From Paraktedonobacter sp964250225 (lineage in GTDB: Bacteria; Chloroflexota; Ktedonobacteria; Ktedonobacterales; Ktedonobacteraceae), in NCBI GenBank assembly GCA_964250225.1, contig CAXUEY010000004.1:9999-73998 (forward strand): DNA of 64,000 nt, given 5' to 3'. Of this stretch, positions 8,510 through 18,900 are shown piece by piece; within the stretch, counting starts at the first letter, position 1, and every line of letters begins with the position of its first letter. The notes beneath the pieces were generated by a model. It saw only the letters and a list, made by a program, of their open reading frames with translations. It was not told where the DNA came from and did not search any database. A program made the translations under genes and the position numbers.

Positions 8510-10365
8510 AAACTCTCACGATGATCTGGGAGGGCAGAATGCGCCTGGTTAAAGCCCTACAACCGGCTGGAATGGCTCTCACGACCGGTCTCCTCGTCGC
8601 GTTTCTTGTGGATGCCGTAGTACCAGCCTCGCTCGCGCTTGCTCTGGGCAATATCATCTCCCATGTCCAGGTGACTACCAGCGGCGTTCTAGCTGCCATA
8701 CTTTTGCCGCTGGCCTTCTTTGCAGGCGTGTTGATCCTTAGTCAACTGGCTGAGTCTATCATTCTGCCTGTGGAGTATCTGGTCGTGAACCGGGTCGATG
8801 GTGCACATCGAGCAGGACTGAGCCAGATGATCGCCGCAGTGCCCACCATCGAGGTTTTGGAGCAATCCGACGTTCACGCCATGATTCGCGAGGTGGAGGC
8901 TGATCCGCGGAACGGCTTCGAATGTACTCCCGGCCAGGGAGCTGTGGGGCAACTGCGTTGGCTCACCGGGCTGATCGGCATTGTCTTCGCCGGCATTGTC
9001 CTGGCTCGTTATTCCTGGTGGTTGCCGTTTGTGGTCATCCTGCCTGCAATCGTCAACAGTATAATACGCGATCACCAGAATGTCGTGGTGGCGCGCCTCT
9101 GGCAAAATGCCGTGGCAGGCGAACTCCACGCCGATGTCTGGCGAGAGGCCACTGTGTCGTCCGGGCCTGGCAAGGAGACACGAGTCTTCGGGCTGGCCCG
9201 CTGGATGGTGAAGCGCATGCAGGAGCACATTGCCGAAGCCAACATGCCCCTCTGGAATTACATCCACCGCATCATTATCGACGAATGGAGCCAACTGTTG
9301 CTGGTTGTGATCGGCCTGGTCCCGGCGTACCTGGTCGTCACACACGGCGTACTCAGCGGAACAACCACCCTTGCTCTCCAGGCCGTAGTGCTCTCAGCAG
9401 GCGCTGCCGTGTATCGCTATCTGGCAGCAAGCGATACCATGCACCACATTGCCAGCGGCGCGGCCATCCTGAACACAACGGAACGGCTGCGCAACATGCT
9501 GCATCCATCGGTCTCTCAAGAGGTTTCTTCCCGGCCCACCCACGCGTTACCGCAGGCTCCAGGTTGTCCTCTACCCAGGATAGTCTTCGATGAGGTCACA
9601 TTTCACTATCCCCGGTCGAGCCGGATGATTCTTGACCACCTTACATTAGACATCTCGCCAGGCGAATCGCTCGCCCTGGTTGGGCTGAACGGATCTGGCA
9701 AGTCGACGCTGATTAAGCTGCTGACTGGCCTCTACACCCCAACGTCAGGACGTATTCTCATCGACGGCCAGGATCTCTCGGAACTCGATCTGGCCGCGTG
9801 GCGGGAAAGGATCGCTGTTGTATTCCAGGACTTCATCCACTATCCGCTATCGGCACAGGAAAATGTGACGTTCAAGAGCGACCGAGGCGCAGCCTCATTC
9901 CTCGATTCCACGACCGCCGATTCCGGTATCTCAAAGATTATTGACCGGCTGCCGCAGGGATGGAGTACTCCCCTTACTCGATCTCGCACAGGTGGTGCTG
10001 ACCTGTCCGGAGGACAGTGGCAACAGGTTGCCCTGGCTCGCGCGCTGCATCGTGTGCATGAAGGTGCAGGTTTGCTCGTGCTCGACGAGCCTACTGCCCA
10101 TTTGGACGTGCGTACAGAGGCAGAAGTGTTCGGGCGTCTGGGTGCTCTGCGGGGTAGAGCAGGACTTCTGCTCATCTCGCACCGTCTCGCCACGGTCAGG
10201 AACGCTGACCGTATCGTGTTGCTCGCAGATGGACGGATCGTTGAATCTGGCACGCATGACGAACTGATGGCCGTGCAAGGGCGATATCAGGAAATGTTCA
10301 ACATCCAGGCCAGACGCTTTGCACAGGGGTATAACGACCATATCGAAGAAGGAGAGTGGTTATGA
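8506..10365 (+). CDS. ABC exporter half-transporter (cluster copy 1)
   Basis: This protein has 619 residues, with hydrophobic membrane segments through about residue 300 and a C-terminal nucleotide-binding domain. Walker A is GLNGSGKST near 394, the signature is LSGGQ near 500, Walker B is LLVLDEPTAHLD, and the H-loop is ISHRLATV. An AAGGAG ribosome site precedes the ATG. The next gene encodes a similar half-transporter overlapped by 4 bases, so the two probably form a heterodimer that exports the cluster product or an intermediate. It resembles the single-polypeptide ABC exporters found in lanthipeptide and NRPS clusters. No peptidase domain is visible at the N-terminus. Confidence 0.9.
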   Translation: MKTLTMIWEGRMRLVKALQPAGMALTTGLLVAFLVDAVVPASLALALGNIISHVQVTTSGVLAAILLPLAFFAGVLILSQLAESIILPVEYLVVNRVDGAHRAGLSQMIAAVPTIEVLEQSDVHAMIREVEADPRNGFECTPGQGAVGQLRWLTGLIGIVFAGIVLARYSWWLPFVVILPAIVNSIIRDHQNVVVARLWQNAVAGELHADVWREATVSSGPGKETRVFGLARWMVKRMQEHIAEANMPLWNYIHRIIIDEWSQLLLVVIGLVPAYLVVTHGVLSGTTTLALQAVVLSAGAAVYRYLAASDTMHHIASGAAILNTTERLRNMLHPSVSQEVSSRPTHALPQAPGCPLPRIVFDEVTFHYPRSSRMILDHLTLDISPGESLALVGLNGSGKSTLIKLLTGLYTPTSGRILIDGQDLSELDLAAWRERIAVVFQDFIHYPLSAQENVTFKSDRGAASFLDSTTADSGISKIIDRLPQGWSTPLTRSRTGGADLSGGQWQQVALARALHRVHEGAGLLVLDEPTAHLDVRTEAEVFGRLGALRGRAGLLLISHRLATVRNADRIVLLADGRIVESGTHDELMAVQGRYQEMFNIQARRFAQGYNDHIEEGEWL

Positions 10366-12164
10366 GAAAATACACCGCCTTGTGGTTTGATCTATTCGCC
10401 CTGTCCTGGCGGGGGGCCTCCGGTTTGACAGCCGGGGCCCTGGCGGTGACCTTTGGCGACATCATTGCGGTTGCTGTTTATGCAATCGGTCTCAGAGCTG
10501 TCGTAGACATGACCATCGCGCGGCAGGACAATCTCGCACTGTGGACAGCAGCCGGAACAGCTGTGATCTTCGCGCTGACAATGGTCCTGCGGGACATGAG
10601 GCTCAACCTGGTGGGGACCGTTGCCGACCGGGTGGGGCGACTTGAACTCAACCCGCGAATTCACGCCGACATTGCCGAGATCGACACGCTGGATCATCTA
10701 GAGCGACCGGAGTATCTCGATAGGGTCACTGTGGTGCGCGGCGCCTCTGGTGCACTGATGAGAGGTACCTGGAATGTCGTTTCTATTACGGCAGAGATAC
10801 TCAAACTTCTCGTGACCATGCTTTTGTTGGGGTCGATCAGCCCCTGGCTCCTCGGCCTCATCGCCCTGTCGTTCGTCCCGATCTGGACGAACCAGCGCGG
10901 ACAGAACCTGGTCGCCGAGGCCGAGATCTCCACTGCGGAGGACTACCGCTTGCAGCAACAACTCTTCGACCTGTTGGTGCAAGCTGATAGTGGCAAAGAG
11001 GTCCGTGCTTCAAAGAGTGGCGAGCCAGTGGGACGGCTGCAGGCGGATGCCTGGGATTCAGTGACCAACCAGCGCTTCCGCGCGCGCCTCGCCGCCGCCG
11101 TGTGGAAGCTGGCAGGCTGGCTCGTTTTCACGCTTGGTTTCGCAAGCGGCCTGGCGCTCGTTGCATACCAGGTAACCCAGGGGCGAGGAACGGTGGGGGA
11201 TCTGATGCTGACCGTCACAATAGCATCATTGTTGCAGCAGAACATGCAGGCTGTCGTTGACAGCGTGACAGACGCCGCTGGCTCACACCGGGTGATGGAA
11301 CCGTACCTCTGGTTGCAAGACTACATCTCACGCAACCGGGTCGGCCTCAAGCATGAGGCAACGATCCCCGCCAGGCTTGTCTCTGGTATCACCATCGAGG
11401 ATCTCTCGTTTACCTATCCCGGATCGGATACACCTGCCCTCGACGATGTCTGTGTGAGCCTGCCAGCGGGTTCGGTCACGGCTATTGTTGGCGAGTACGG
11501 ATCAGGGAAGACCACGCTGGTGAAGATACTCTTCAAGCTCCACATGCCAGACGAAGGTCGCATTTTAGTCGACGACACAGATCTCACTGCGCTAGACTCG
11601 TCCGCGTGGCGTCTTCGCACAGCCGCCGCTTTCCAGGACTTCGGTCGGTATCACATCGCCTTCGGCGACACCATCGGGCTTGGCGACCTGCCGAGACGAG
11701 AAGAACCTGAGGCCATCAGCGAGGCAATCCTTGCCGCCAATGCCACAGATCTGGTGGCCAGGCTCCCCAATGGACTCAGTACCCAGCTTGGATCTGAACT
11801 GGATGGAATTGAGCTTTCTGAGGGCCAATGGCAGCTCACGGCTTTGGGGCGCTCATCGATGCGCAGGGATCCTGTACTCCTGATCCTGGATGAGCCTACC
11901 GCCTCCCTGGATGCCCCCAGTGAGCATGATATATTCGTCCATTATATGGATAGGGCTCGTGCTCTGGCCAGAACAACAGGTGCTGTTACCATTGTGGTGT
12001 CGCACAGGTTCTCTTCTGTTGCAGACGTTGACCAGATCATCGTGCTGGATCAGGGACGGATTGTGGAAACCGGCACCCATCAGAAGTTGCTCGCTCAAGG
12101 CGGCCGTTACGCAGAGTTGTATGGAATCCAGGCGAAGGCCTACAGTGAAAGGGTTGAAGCATGA
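10362..12164 (+). CDS. ABC exporter half-transporter (cluster copy 2)
   Basis: The ATG at 10362 overlaps the stop of the first half-transporter and has GGAGAG 6 bases upstream; it is preferred to the in-frame GTG two codons earlier. The 600-residue protein has an N-terminal membrane domain and a nucleotide-binding domain: Walker A GEYGSGKTT near 376, signature LSEGQ near 485, Walker B LLILDEPTASLD, H-loop VSHRFSSV. The signature differs from LSGGQ in one residue and the catalytic Glu is present, so both ATP sites of the pair may work. The role is product efflux and probably self-protection, inferred from position. Confidence 0.9.
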   Translation: MRKYTALWFDLFALSWRGASGLTAGALAVTFGDIIAVAVYAIGLRAVVDMTIARQDNLALWTAAGTAVIFALTMVLRDMRLNLVGTVADRVGRLELNPRIHADIAEIDTLDHLERPEYLDRVTVVRGASGALMRGTWNVVSITAEILKLLVTMLLLGSISPWLLGLIALSFVPIWTNQRGQNLVAEAEISTAEDYRLQQQLFDLLVQADSGKEVRASKSGEPVGRLQADAWDSVTNQRFRARLAAAVWKLAGWLVFTLGFASGLALVAYQVTQGRGTVGDLMLTVTIASLLQQNMQAVVDSVTDAAGSHRVMEPYLWLQDYISRNRVGLKHEATIPARLVSGITIEDLSFTYPGSDTPALDDVCVSLPAGSVTAIVGEYGSGKTTLVKILFKLHMPDEGRILVDDTDLTALDSSAWRLRTAAAFQDFGRYHIAFGDTIGLGDLPRREEPEAISEAILAANATDLVARLPNGLSTQLGSELDGIELSEGQWQLTALGRSSMRRDPVLLILDEPTASLDAPSEHDIFVHYMDRARALARTTGAVTIVVSHRFSSVADVDQIIVLDQGRIVETGTHQKLLAQGGRYAELYGIQAKAYSERVEA

Positions 12165-13201
12165 GCAGAGTGAGCAGCCACAATGAGTGGGACCCACTGG
12201 AAGAAGTCATCATCGGCAGAATCGAGGGCGCCCAGATTCCGCAGGCAAGCAACGACCTGTTCGCAATCGAGTTCTCGGCGTATGGCTCAGCCAAAAAGAT
12301 TCCTTCAGGCCCCTTCCCACAACGCGTCATCGAAGAGACGGCGGACGACCTCGACCGGCTAAGCGAAACACTGGCAGGCCTCGGCATCATGGTTCGACGT
12401 CCAGAGGTAACTGACCATGCTGCCAGGTTCGGCGCTCCCGCGTGGATGTCAGACGGGTTCTACAACTATTGTCCCCGTGATGTTCTCCTCGCCATCGGTG
12501 ACACGATTATCGAGACCCCGATGGTCCTTCGGTCGCGCTTCTTCGAGCCTTTTGCCTACAAAGATCTCCTTCTCGAATATTTCGAGACGGGTGCGCGCTG
12601 GCTGTCCGCACCGAAGCCGCGGCTCGCGGACAGTCTCTATAACGCCAATGCACCGGCAGGCGAGCGGCTCCTGAACCTGGAACCTGCATTCGACGCCGCG
12701 AACATTCTTAAGTTTGGCACAGACATCCTGTACCTGGTGTCCGACAGTGGCAATGAGCTGGGTGGTCGTTGGCTGCAGTCTGTGTTGGGGCCCACCTATA
12801 AGGTTCATCTTTGCCGTGGACTCTATGCATCCACTCATGTTGACTCCACGATTGTCCCACTCCGGCCAGGCTTAGTTCTCCTAAATCCCGCGCGTGTGAA
12901 CAACAAGAATATGCCAGATTTTCTGCGATCTTGGGATGTCATCTGGGCCCCCGATATGCTGGCTACCGATTATGTGGGAGAGCACCCCTACTGTTCCACG
13001 TGGATTGGCATGAACCTTCTGGTTCTACGGCCTGGCCTGGTGATTGCAGACGACCGTCAGCCCGGGCTCATTGCAGAGTTAGAGCGCAACGGAGTTGACG
13101 TGTTGCCATTGCGGCTTACCCACGCTCGGACGCTCGGCGGTTCGTTCCATTGTGTGTCGCTCGACGTGCGACGTCGCGGCTTATTGGAGGCGTATTCGTG
13201 A
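12161..13201 (+). CDS. Amidinotransferase, inosamine-phosphate (StrB1) type
   Basis: This 346-residue protein of the glycine/inosamine amidinotransferase family moves the amidino group of arginine to an amine through a covalent cysteine. The start VSSHNEWDPLEEVIIGR is very like StrB1 of streptomycin synthesis. Catalytic residues are visible by position: Asp178 in EPAFDAANIL, His226 in THVDSTIVPL, and Cys331 in GGSFHCVSLDVRRRG near the C-terminus. Length is normal. StrB1 acts on scyllo-inosamine 4-phosphate, which fits the deoxyinosose synthase, kinases and phosphatase beside it. A guanidinylated cyclitol is therefore expected, though a lysine- or glycine-type acceptor feeding the NRPS cannot be excluded. 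The gene is coupled to both neighbours by ATGA and GTGA overlaps. Confidence 0.9.
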   Translation: MSRVSSHNEWDPLEEVIIGRIEGAQIPQASNDLFAIEFSAYGSAKKIPSGPFPQRVIEETADDLDRLSETLAGLGIMVRRPEVTDHAARFGAPAWMSDGFYNYCPRDVLLAIGDTIIETPMVLRSRFFEPFAYKDLLLEYFETGARWLSAPKPRLADSLYNANAPAGERLLNLEPAFDAANILKFGTDILYLVSDSGNELGGRWLQSVLGPTYKVHLCRGLYASTHVDSTIVPLRPGLVLLNPARVNNKNMPDFLRSWDVIWAPDMLATDYVGEHPYCSTWIGMNLLVLRPGLVIADDRQPGLIAELERNGVDVLPLRLTHARTLGGSFHCVSLDVRRRGLLEAYS

Positions 13202-13989
13202 ATATCGTTCAAGATCTTGCCCTCGCGCGTCGGCTAGCGAATGTGTCCGACCGCCTCGCTATCGGTTGCGAGCCAGCCAGCATCCGGTTCTGGATGAAGG
13301 AGGATGGCAGCGAGGTCACGGAACTCGATCTCGCCATCGAAAAAGCTGTGCTGGAAATCCTCGCGCAAGAACGACCCAACGACGCAATTCTGGCAGAGGA
13401 ATCGGGTGTGAGCGGTTCCACAACCCCTTCCAATAGGAGACGATGGATAATCGATCCCCTGGATGGCACACGAATTTTCCTGGGCGGCGGGAAAAGCTGG
13501 GGAACCCACATCGCCCTGGAGGAAGAAGGCCGCATCGTTGTGGCTATCATCACCCGGCCCGCTCAAGGTTTGCACTATTGGGGCGCGCCAGGTCAGGGCG
13601 CGTGGCTAAGCCGCAACGGGGAGCCTGTCTCCAGCGCACAGCGCCTGCGTCTTACCTCCCACTGCGACCTAGCCACCGCCAAAGTTGTCGGGTTCATCGA
13701 TGAGAATACCCCACTGGTGGACGCGGTGCGAGCGGCAGCCTGCTGGATAGAGGACGAGGCTATGGTGATCGATGCGTTCCTGGAAGGGCGCGTCGATGCA
13801 TTGCTCGATATAGGCGGCCACGCCTGGGATCAGGCCCCGCTTACCTTGCTCGTCCCCGAGGCAGGGGGCGTCTTTAGCGACCCGCAGGGTGGGTGCAGCA
13901 TCGATCATGGATTCGGGCTGTATAGTAACTCGGAGCTGCACGCTCAATTGTGGAGGGTCGTTGCCCCCTACCTGCAGAGGGAGGACTGA
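13198..13989 (+). CDS. Inositol-monophosphatase-family phosphatase
   Basis: The GTG at 13198 overlaps the previous stop (GTGA) and has GGAGG 9 bases upstream; this start gives 263 residues. Metal-binding motifs of the family are present: LAEESG (first Glu), WIIDPLDGT (Asp86, Asp89), and WDQAPLTLLVPEAGG (Asp211). The enzyme removes phosphate from inositol-like phosphates with Mg2+. Next to an amidinotransferase of StrB1 type, it may dephosphorylate a guanidinylated cyclitol phosphate, as StrO is thought to do in streptomycin clusters. FIG-G-D/T variation here (FLGGGKSWG) is slightly unusual. A CysQ- or HisN-like housekeeping role is unlikely inside this operon. Confidence 0.85.
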   Translation: MNIVQDLALARRLANVSDRLAIGCEPASIRFWMKEDGSEVTELDLAIEKAVLEILAQERPNDAILAEESGVSGSTTPSNRRRWIIDPLDGTRIFLGGGKSWGTHIALEEEGRIVVAIITRPAQGLHYWGAPGQGAWLSRNGEPVSSAQRLRLTSHCDLATAKVVGFIDENTPLVDAVRAAACWIEDEAMVIDAFLEGRVDALLDIGGHAWDQAPLTLLVPEAGGVFSDPQGGCSIDHGFGLYSNSELHAQLWRVVAPYLQRED

Positions 13990-13992
13990 GCG

Positions 13993-14970
13993 ATGCTCCT
14001 CCCACTTGCATCCCTGGATCAACTCGTACTCCTTCGTCTCATCAATGAGCAGTTCGGGATCTCTGGTCACAACCTGGTATTCCAGCCACTAGGAGAGGAC
14101 AGCTGGGCTTATCAATACGGCCCGCTGTGGATCAGCGTCCGGCGTGACTTGCGCTGTCACGTCCCTGCGGCATATGCCACGGCTGCAAAACTGGTTGAGC
14201 AAGGGCTGGACTTTGTGTTGGCGCCGTTGGCTGGGGTTGACGGTGCGTACACACATTGGATTGGTACGCGACCTGTCGTCGTTTTCCCTTTCTGTCCCTC
14301 TTCGCCCTTTGACCGAGAGCGTCTCGACATAACGGACCTTGCTTCGATGACGGACATGATTGAGAAGGTTCATGCCAGTCTCCCCGCAGAGGGTTTGCCA
14401 ATCGAAGACTATCGTCTCGCCTTTGACTCTGACCTGACAAGCGCCCTCGCGCGCGCAGAAGATAACACTACTCCGCCCGCTGGCCCCTATGACTTACCCC
14501 TGAGACAAGCCCTGCGACGCAACTGCGGCCTTCTGGCAGACTTGCGCGCGGAAGCACGTGAGTTAGGTGATTGCTGTACAAGCGCTGGCATGCCGATGGT
14601 CCTGACTCATGGTGAACCTGGCTCATCCAACTGGGTCCGTGCCGGAGCACGCATTTTGCTGGTAGATTGGGGAGGGGCCGCCTGGGGGCCTCCGGCGCGA
14701 GACTGGTTTCATATGCGCCGGACAATGCCGTTCCCGGCGGGTACCGAGAACTTTTTTCAGCGTTTCTATGCGGTTCGATGGCGCCTGAGCGAGATTGCCG
14801 AATACACATCCATTTTTGCACAGCCGCACTCTGGCAACAGGGAGGATACAGCCATGTGGGAGCGCCTCGCTCGCTATTTGCCCGATCTCCCTTCAGTCGA
14901 GTTACCAATGATAGCCGGAGAAAAACGATGCGCGGCTGATGTAATCAGGAAAAGGGGAAGACAACCATGA
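13993..14970 (+). CDS. Aminoglycoside phosphotransferase-fold kinase, copy 1
   Basis: This protein has 325 residues with the APH/choline-kinase fold. The catalytic loop reads THGEPGSSNW, so the usual HGD base is Glu208, a variant found in some APH-family members. The metal Asp is in ILLVDWGGA (Asp225), followed by PPARDWF. A GGGAGGA site precedes the ATG 3 bases after the phosphatase stop. By context it is either the cyclitol kinase needed before amidino transfer (StrN role) or a self-resistance kinase. The sequence alone does not decide between the two. Confidence 0.8.
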   Translation: MLLPLASLDQLVLLRLINEQFGISGHNLVFQPLGEDSWAYQYGPLWISVRRDLRCHVPAAYATAAKLVEQGLDFVLAPLAGVDGAYTHWIGTRPVVVFPFCPSSPFDRERLDITDLASMTDMIEKVHASLPAEGLPIEDYRLAFDSDLTSALARAEDNTTPPAGPYDLPLRQALRRNCGLLADLRAEARELGDCCTSAGMPMVLTHGEPGSSNWVRAGARILLVDWGGAAWGPPARDWFHMRRTMPFPAGTENFFQRFYAVRWRLSEIAEYTSIFAQPHSGNREDTAMWERLARYLPDLPSVELPMIAGEKRCAADVIRKRGRQP

Positions 14971-15854
14971 TGAGAAGCACAAACGAGGTCATACCAATCC
15001 CCATACGCGTGCTAGAAATCGCGGAATCCGCGCTCGCCCAAGTCGGACGCACACCAAGTGGTCCTCCTACCGTACAGCGTCATTGGGGCATTTCGACGAT
15101 CCTTACCTTCCCTACCAAAGGCGGCCCGCTCTGGTTCAAGTACGTGCCTCCGCTCTTCTCCCATGAGGGCGAGGTGACATCATACCTTGCGGAAATCGTA
15201 CCCGACAGCCTGCCAAGAATTCTTGCCTGGGACAAAGGATGGATGCTCATGGAAGAGTTTCCCTCCTGCGCTCGCCCGTTATCCGAACACCCTCTGGCTA
15301 CACTGGCGCGCATCCAACTCGCCTCTGCCGACCATCTCGCAGATCTCGCGGCTGCCAATTGTCATCATCAGCCACTCAACGCGCTCGTTACGAAGTTAGT
15401 CGAGTTTGAAAGCTCCTCCAAACTGCTCACTCGTGACCAGGCACGAGCATTGCGCCGCGGTCTTCGGTATGTTTCGGATGCATGCGCTAGAATGAACGAT
15501 CTTCACATCCCAACCACTGTGGTGCATGGTGACTTCTCCACTGACAACGCTCATTGGGGCCCATTCGGCTGGATTATTTACGACTGGACGGACGCGTTCC
15601 TGGGCAACCCATTTATTGATGTGATCTATTCCCTTGTGCGTCAGGAGCCCGGTGCGAAAGAGGCATTCCGGCGGGCCTGGCTCGCGGTGCTCCCACCTGA
15701 AACGGTGGCCCAGGCACTGGCTCTCGCTTCTCTCATCGGCACTGCTCATTATGTAATCATGCATTGGCGCATCATGAAAAATGTTAATGATCCCGAACCC
15801 TTCCGGGCCTCACTTGATATGTGGCTGCACCGACTCTCTACTACGGCCTATTAG
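14967..15854 (+). CDS. Aminoglycoside phosphotransferase-fold kinase, copy 2
   Basis: The 295-residue protein is a second APH-fold kinase overlapping the first by 4 bases. It keeps the standard catalytic loop VVHGDFSTDN (Asp189, Asn194) and the metal motif IIYDWTDAFLGNPFIDV. A GGGGAAG ribosome site is 7 bases before the ATG. Two dissimilar kinases in one aminocyclitol operon suggest separate jobs: one biosynthetic, one protective. The canonical motifs make this one the stronger candidate for either. It is the last gene of the tightly coupled block; about 100 bases separate it from the large NRPS gene. Confidence 0.82.
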   Translation: MMRSTNEVIPIPIRVLEIAESALAQVGRTPSGPPTVQRHWGISTILTFPTKGGPLWFKYVPPLFSHEGEVTSYLAEIVPDSLPRILAWDKGWMLMEEFPSCARPLSEHPLATLARIQLASADHLADLAAANCHHQPLNALVTKLVEFESSSKLLTRDQARALRRGLRYVSDACARMNDLHIPTTVVHGDFSTDNAHWGPFGWIIYDWTDAFLGNPFIDVIYSLVRQEPGAKEAFRRAWLAVLPPETVAQALALASLIGTAHYVIMHWRIMKNVNDPEPFRASLDMWLHRLSTTAY

Positions 15855-15955
15855 GTCTGCCGGAGAAATGGATTGCTCCCATTTTTGGCTGTGGGTACTG
15901 GACATATGTTTTCCAGCATTTATTGATGAAATGGATCTCGTTCTGGAGGACGATT

Positions 15956-18900
15956 ATGCGTAAACAATCGGCTGATTCAATCAAGATCTCTGAAAAACAT
16001 TCCATAGAGCAGCTTTCTTGCACTCAGGTAGAGTTACAGCTATTACATAGGAACTGGAATGCAACACAGCAGCAGTTTCCAAATCAATGTCTCCATCAGC
16101 ACTTTGAAATGCAAGTCGAGCGCACTCCCGAAGCCATCGCCCTGGTGTTTGAGGAGCAACAACTGACATATCGCGAACTCAACCAGCGCGCCAACCAACT
16201 GGCGCATTATCTACGAGCACAAGGAGTAGGGCCCGACACCCTGGTTGGTATTTGTATTGAACGCTCTCTTGAAATGGTTATCGGCTTGCTGGGCATCCTC
16301 AAAGCGGGGGGCGCCTATGTCCCTCTCGATCCGAGATATCCGCAGGAACGGTTGACTTTTATGCTTCGCGATTCCCAGATAGCGCTTCTGCTCACCTGGC
16401 AGGGCTTCTTTGAATGGAACTCGGGAGCCGATCTCCAGAACGTGCTACAGGGCGTACAGATTTTCTGCCTGGACACTCAATGGGATCAGCTAGCCCTGGC
16501 TAGCCAGGAGAATTTGCTGAACCTGACATGCCCGGCTAACCTGGCCTACATGATCTATACCTCAGGTTCAACTGGTAGGCCCAAAGGGGCTATGAATACA
16601 CACGCTGGTATTGGTAATCGCCTGTACTGGATGCAGAACGTCTATCATTTGACCGACGCCGACCGAGTTTTGCAGAAAACGCCGTTTAGTTTTGACGTCT
16701 CAGTGTGGGAATTTTTCTGGCCCTTGCTTGTTGGAGCATGTTTAGTTGTGGCTCAGCCGGAAGGACACCGCGACAGCGCGTACCTGATTTCTGTGATAGC
16801 AAGTCAACAAATCACTACGCTCCATTTTGTGCCTTCGATGTTGCGCGTTTTCCTGGAGGAACCGGGGTTGGAAACCTGCGCGAGTTTGCGCCAGGTTATT
16901 TGTAGCGGAGAAGCGCTGCCTTTCGATCTCCAGGAACGCTTCTTTGCCCGCAGTCAAGCAGTCTTGCTCAATCTTTATGGACCAACTGAGACGGCAATCG
17001 AGGTCACGTTCTGGGAATGCCAGCGGGCGAGCGATCTGCAAATGGTCCCAATAGGCCGCCCCATTGCCAATATGCAGATCTATTTGCTCGATGTGGCTGG
17101 TCAACCGGTGCCAGTGGGGGAGGTGGGTGAAATATATATTGGTGGGGTTGGCGTGGGGCGCGGCTATTTCCGGCGTCCAGATCTGACGGCAGAACGTTTT
17201 CTTCCCAACCCGTTTGGCTCGCAGCCAGGAGAGCGGCTCTATCGTACCGGGGATTTGGGGCGATACCTGCCAGATGGCAATGTGGAGTTTCAGGGAAGGC
17301 TGGACCATCAAGTGAAGATTCGCGGCTTTCGCATTGAATTGGGTGAGATCGAAACAGCTTTGGCTCAACATCCAGCTGTAGGGGAAGCTGCCGTCGTTGC
17401 CCGCGAGAATACAGGAACTGGCCAACATTTGGTTGCATACCTGGTAGCTAAACAGTCTCCCCTCCCATCCAGCTGGGAACTGCGTGCCTATTTGCATGGA
17501 CGGCTTCCTGCCTACATGGTTCCCTCAGTTTTTGTGCTGCTGGAGGCACTCCCTCTCACTCCCAATGGCAAGATGGATCGCAAGGCGCTGCTCGCTCTTC
17601 ATGAACCGGAACAGGAAGTGAGGCGCGATTATGCAGCCCCTCGTACTTTCCTTGAAGAAGCGATCATTGGTATATGGAGCGAGGTCTTAGGGAAAAAACA
17701 GATCGGTATCTATGATAACTTTTTTGAAATTGGCGGAGATTCTCTGCTTGCTACTCAGGTGCTGTCTCGCATTGCCGATGTTTCTCAGAGAAAATTGTCG
17801 CTTCGCCTGTTCTTCAATACACCTACCGTAGCTGGCCTCGCTGAACAGATTGAGAAGAGTGCCCAGACAGCTTCAGGGGTATCCACCTTCATTCTCCCAG
17901 CTGTTTCAGATGGAAGACCTCCCGCTCTTTCGGTGGCCCAACAGCGACTCTGGATGTTAGAACAACTGGCACCTGGTACTGCGATGTATACGCTCCCTCT
18001 GGCACTCCAGCTTATAGGGTCGCTCCATAGCATGGCTTTGGAGCAAAGTCTGAACGAAATTGTGCGACGCCACGGAGCCTTACGTACAAGCTTCCTGGTT
18101 GTGGATGGCCACCCCGTTCAAATGATTGTACCCACCCTCCACCTTGATCTTCAGCGCATCGATCTCTCTTGTCTATCAAAGGAGGAGCAGAGAACTGAAA
18201 TATCTCAACTCATGAGCCAGGAAGCAGAACAACCTTTCGATGTGAGTCGTGGCCCTCTGGTGCGCGCGCGCCTGCTCCAATTAGCACAACAGGAACATGT
18301 GCTTTTGTTCTGTATGCATCATCTTGTGGCAGATGGCTGGTCAATAGGGGTACTCCTACGCGAACTTATTGCGCTTTACCACGCGTATTCCCAGCGTCTC
18401 CCCTCGCCTCTTCCTGAACTATCTATCCAGTATGCTGACTTTGCTCTCTGGCAACGCGAGCGGTTAGTGGCAGGAATACTGGAGAAGCAGCTAGCCTACT
18501 GGAGAAAACAGCTCGCTGATGCTCCTACGTTGCTTCAGTTGCCAACCGATCATCCTCGCCCTGCTATACAGACGTTTCACGGTGCAACTGTCTCTTTTAC
18601 CTTATCCCCGCAACTCACCCAGGCCTTGAAAACCCTCAGTCAGCAGCAGGGTGTTACCTTGTTTATGACGCTCCTGGCAGCCTTTCAGGTCTTACTCTTC
18701 CGATACACTGGCCAGGAGGATATCGTGATAGGAACGCCGATTGCAGGTCGGACTCACCGGCAGACTGAAGACCTCATTGGCTTCTTCGTCAATACCCTGG
18801 TGCTACGCACTGACCTTTCCGGGAATCCCAGCTTCCGTAGCCTGCTCAAAAGAGTGAGAGAAGTGGCTTTAGATGCATATGCCCATCAGGACGTACCCTT

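Noticed and set aside
15821..15955. Earlier in-frame start for the large NRPS
   Set aside because: It would overlap the kinase gene and lacks a ribosome site; the ATG at 15956 has GGAGGA at proper distance.
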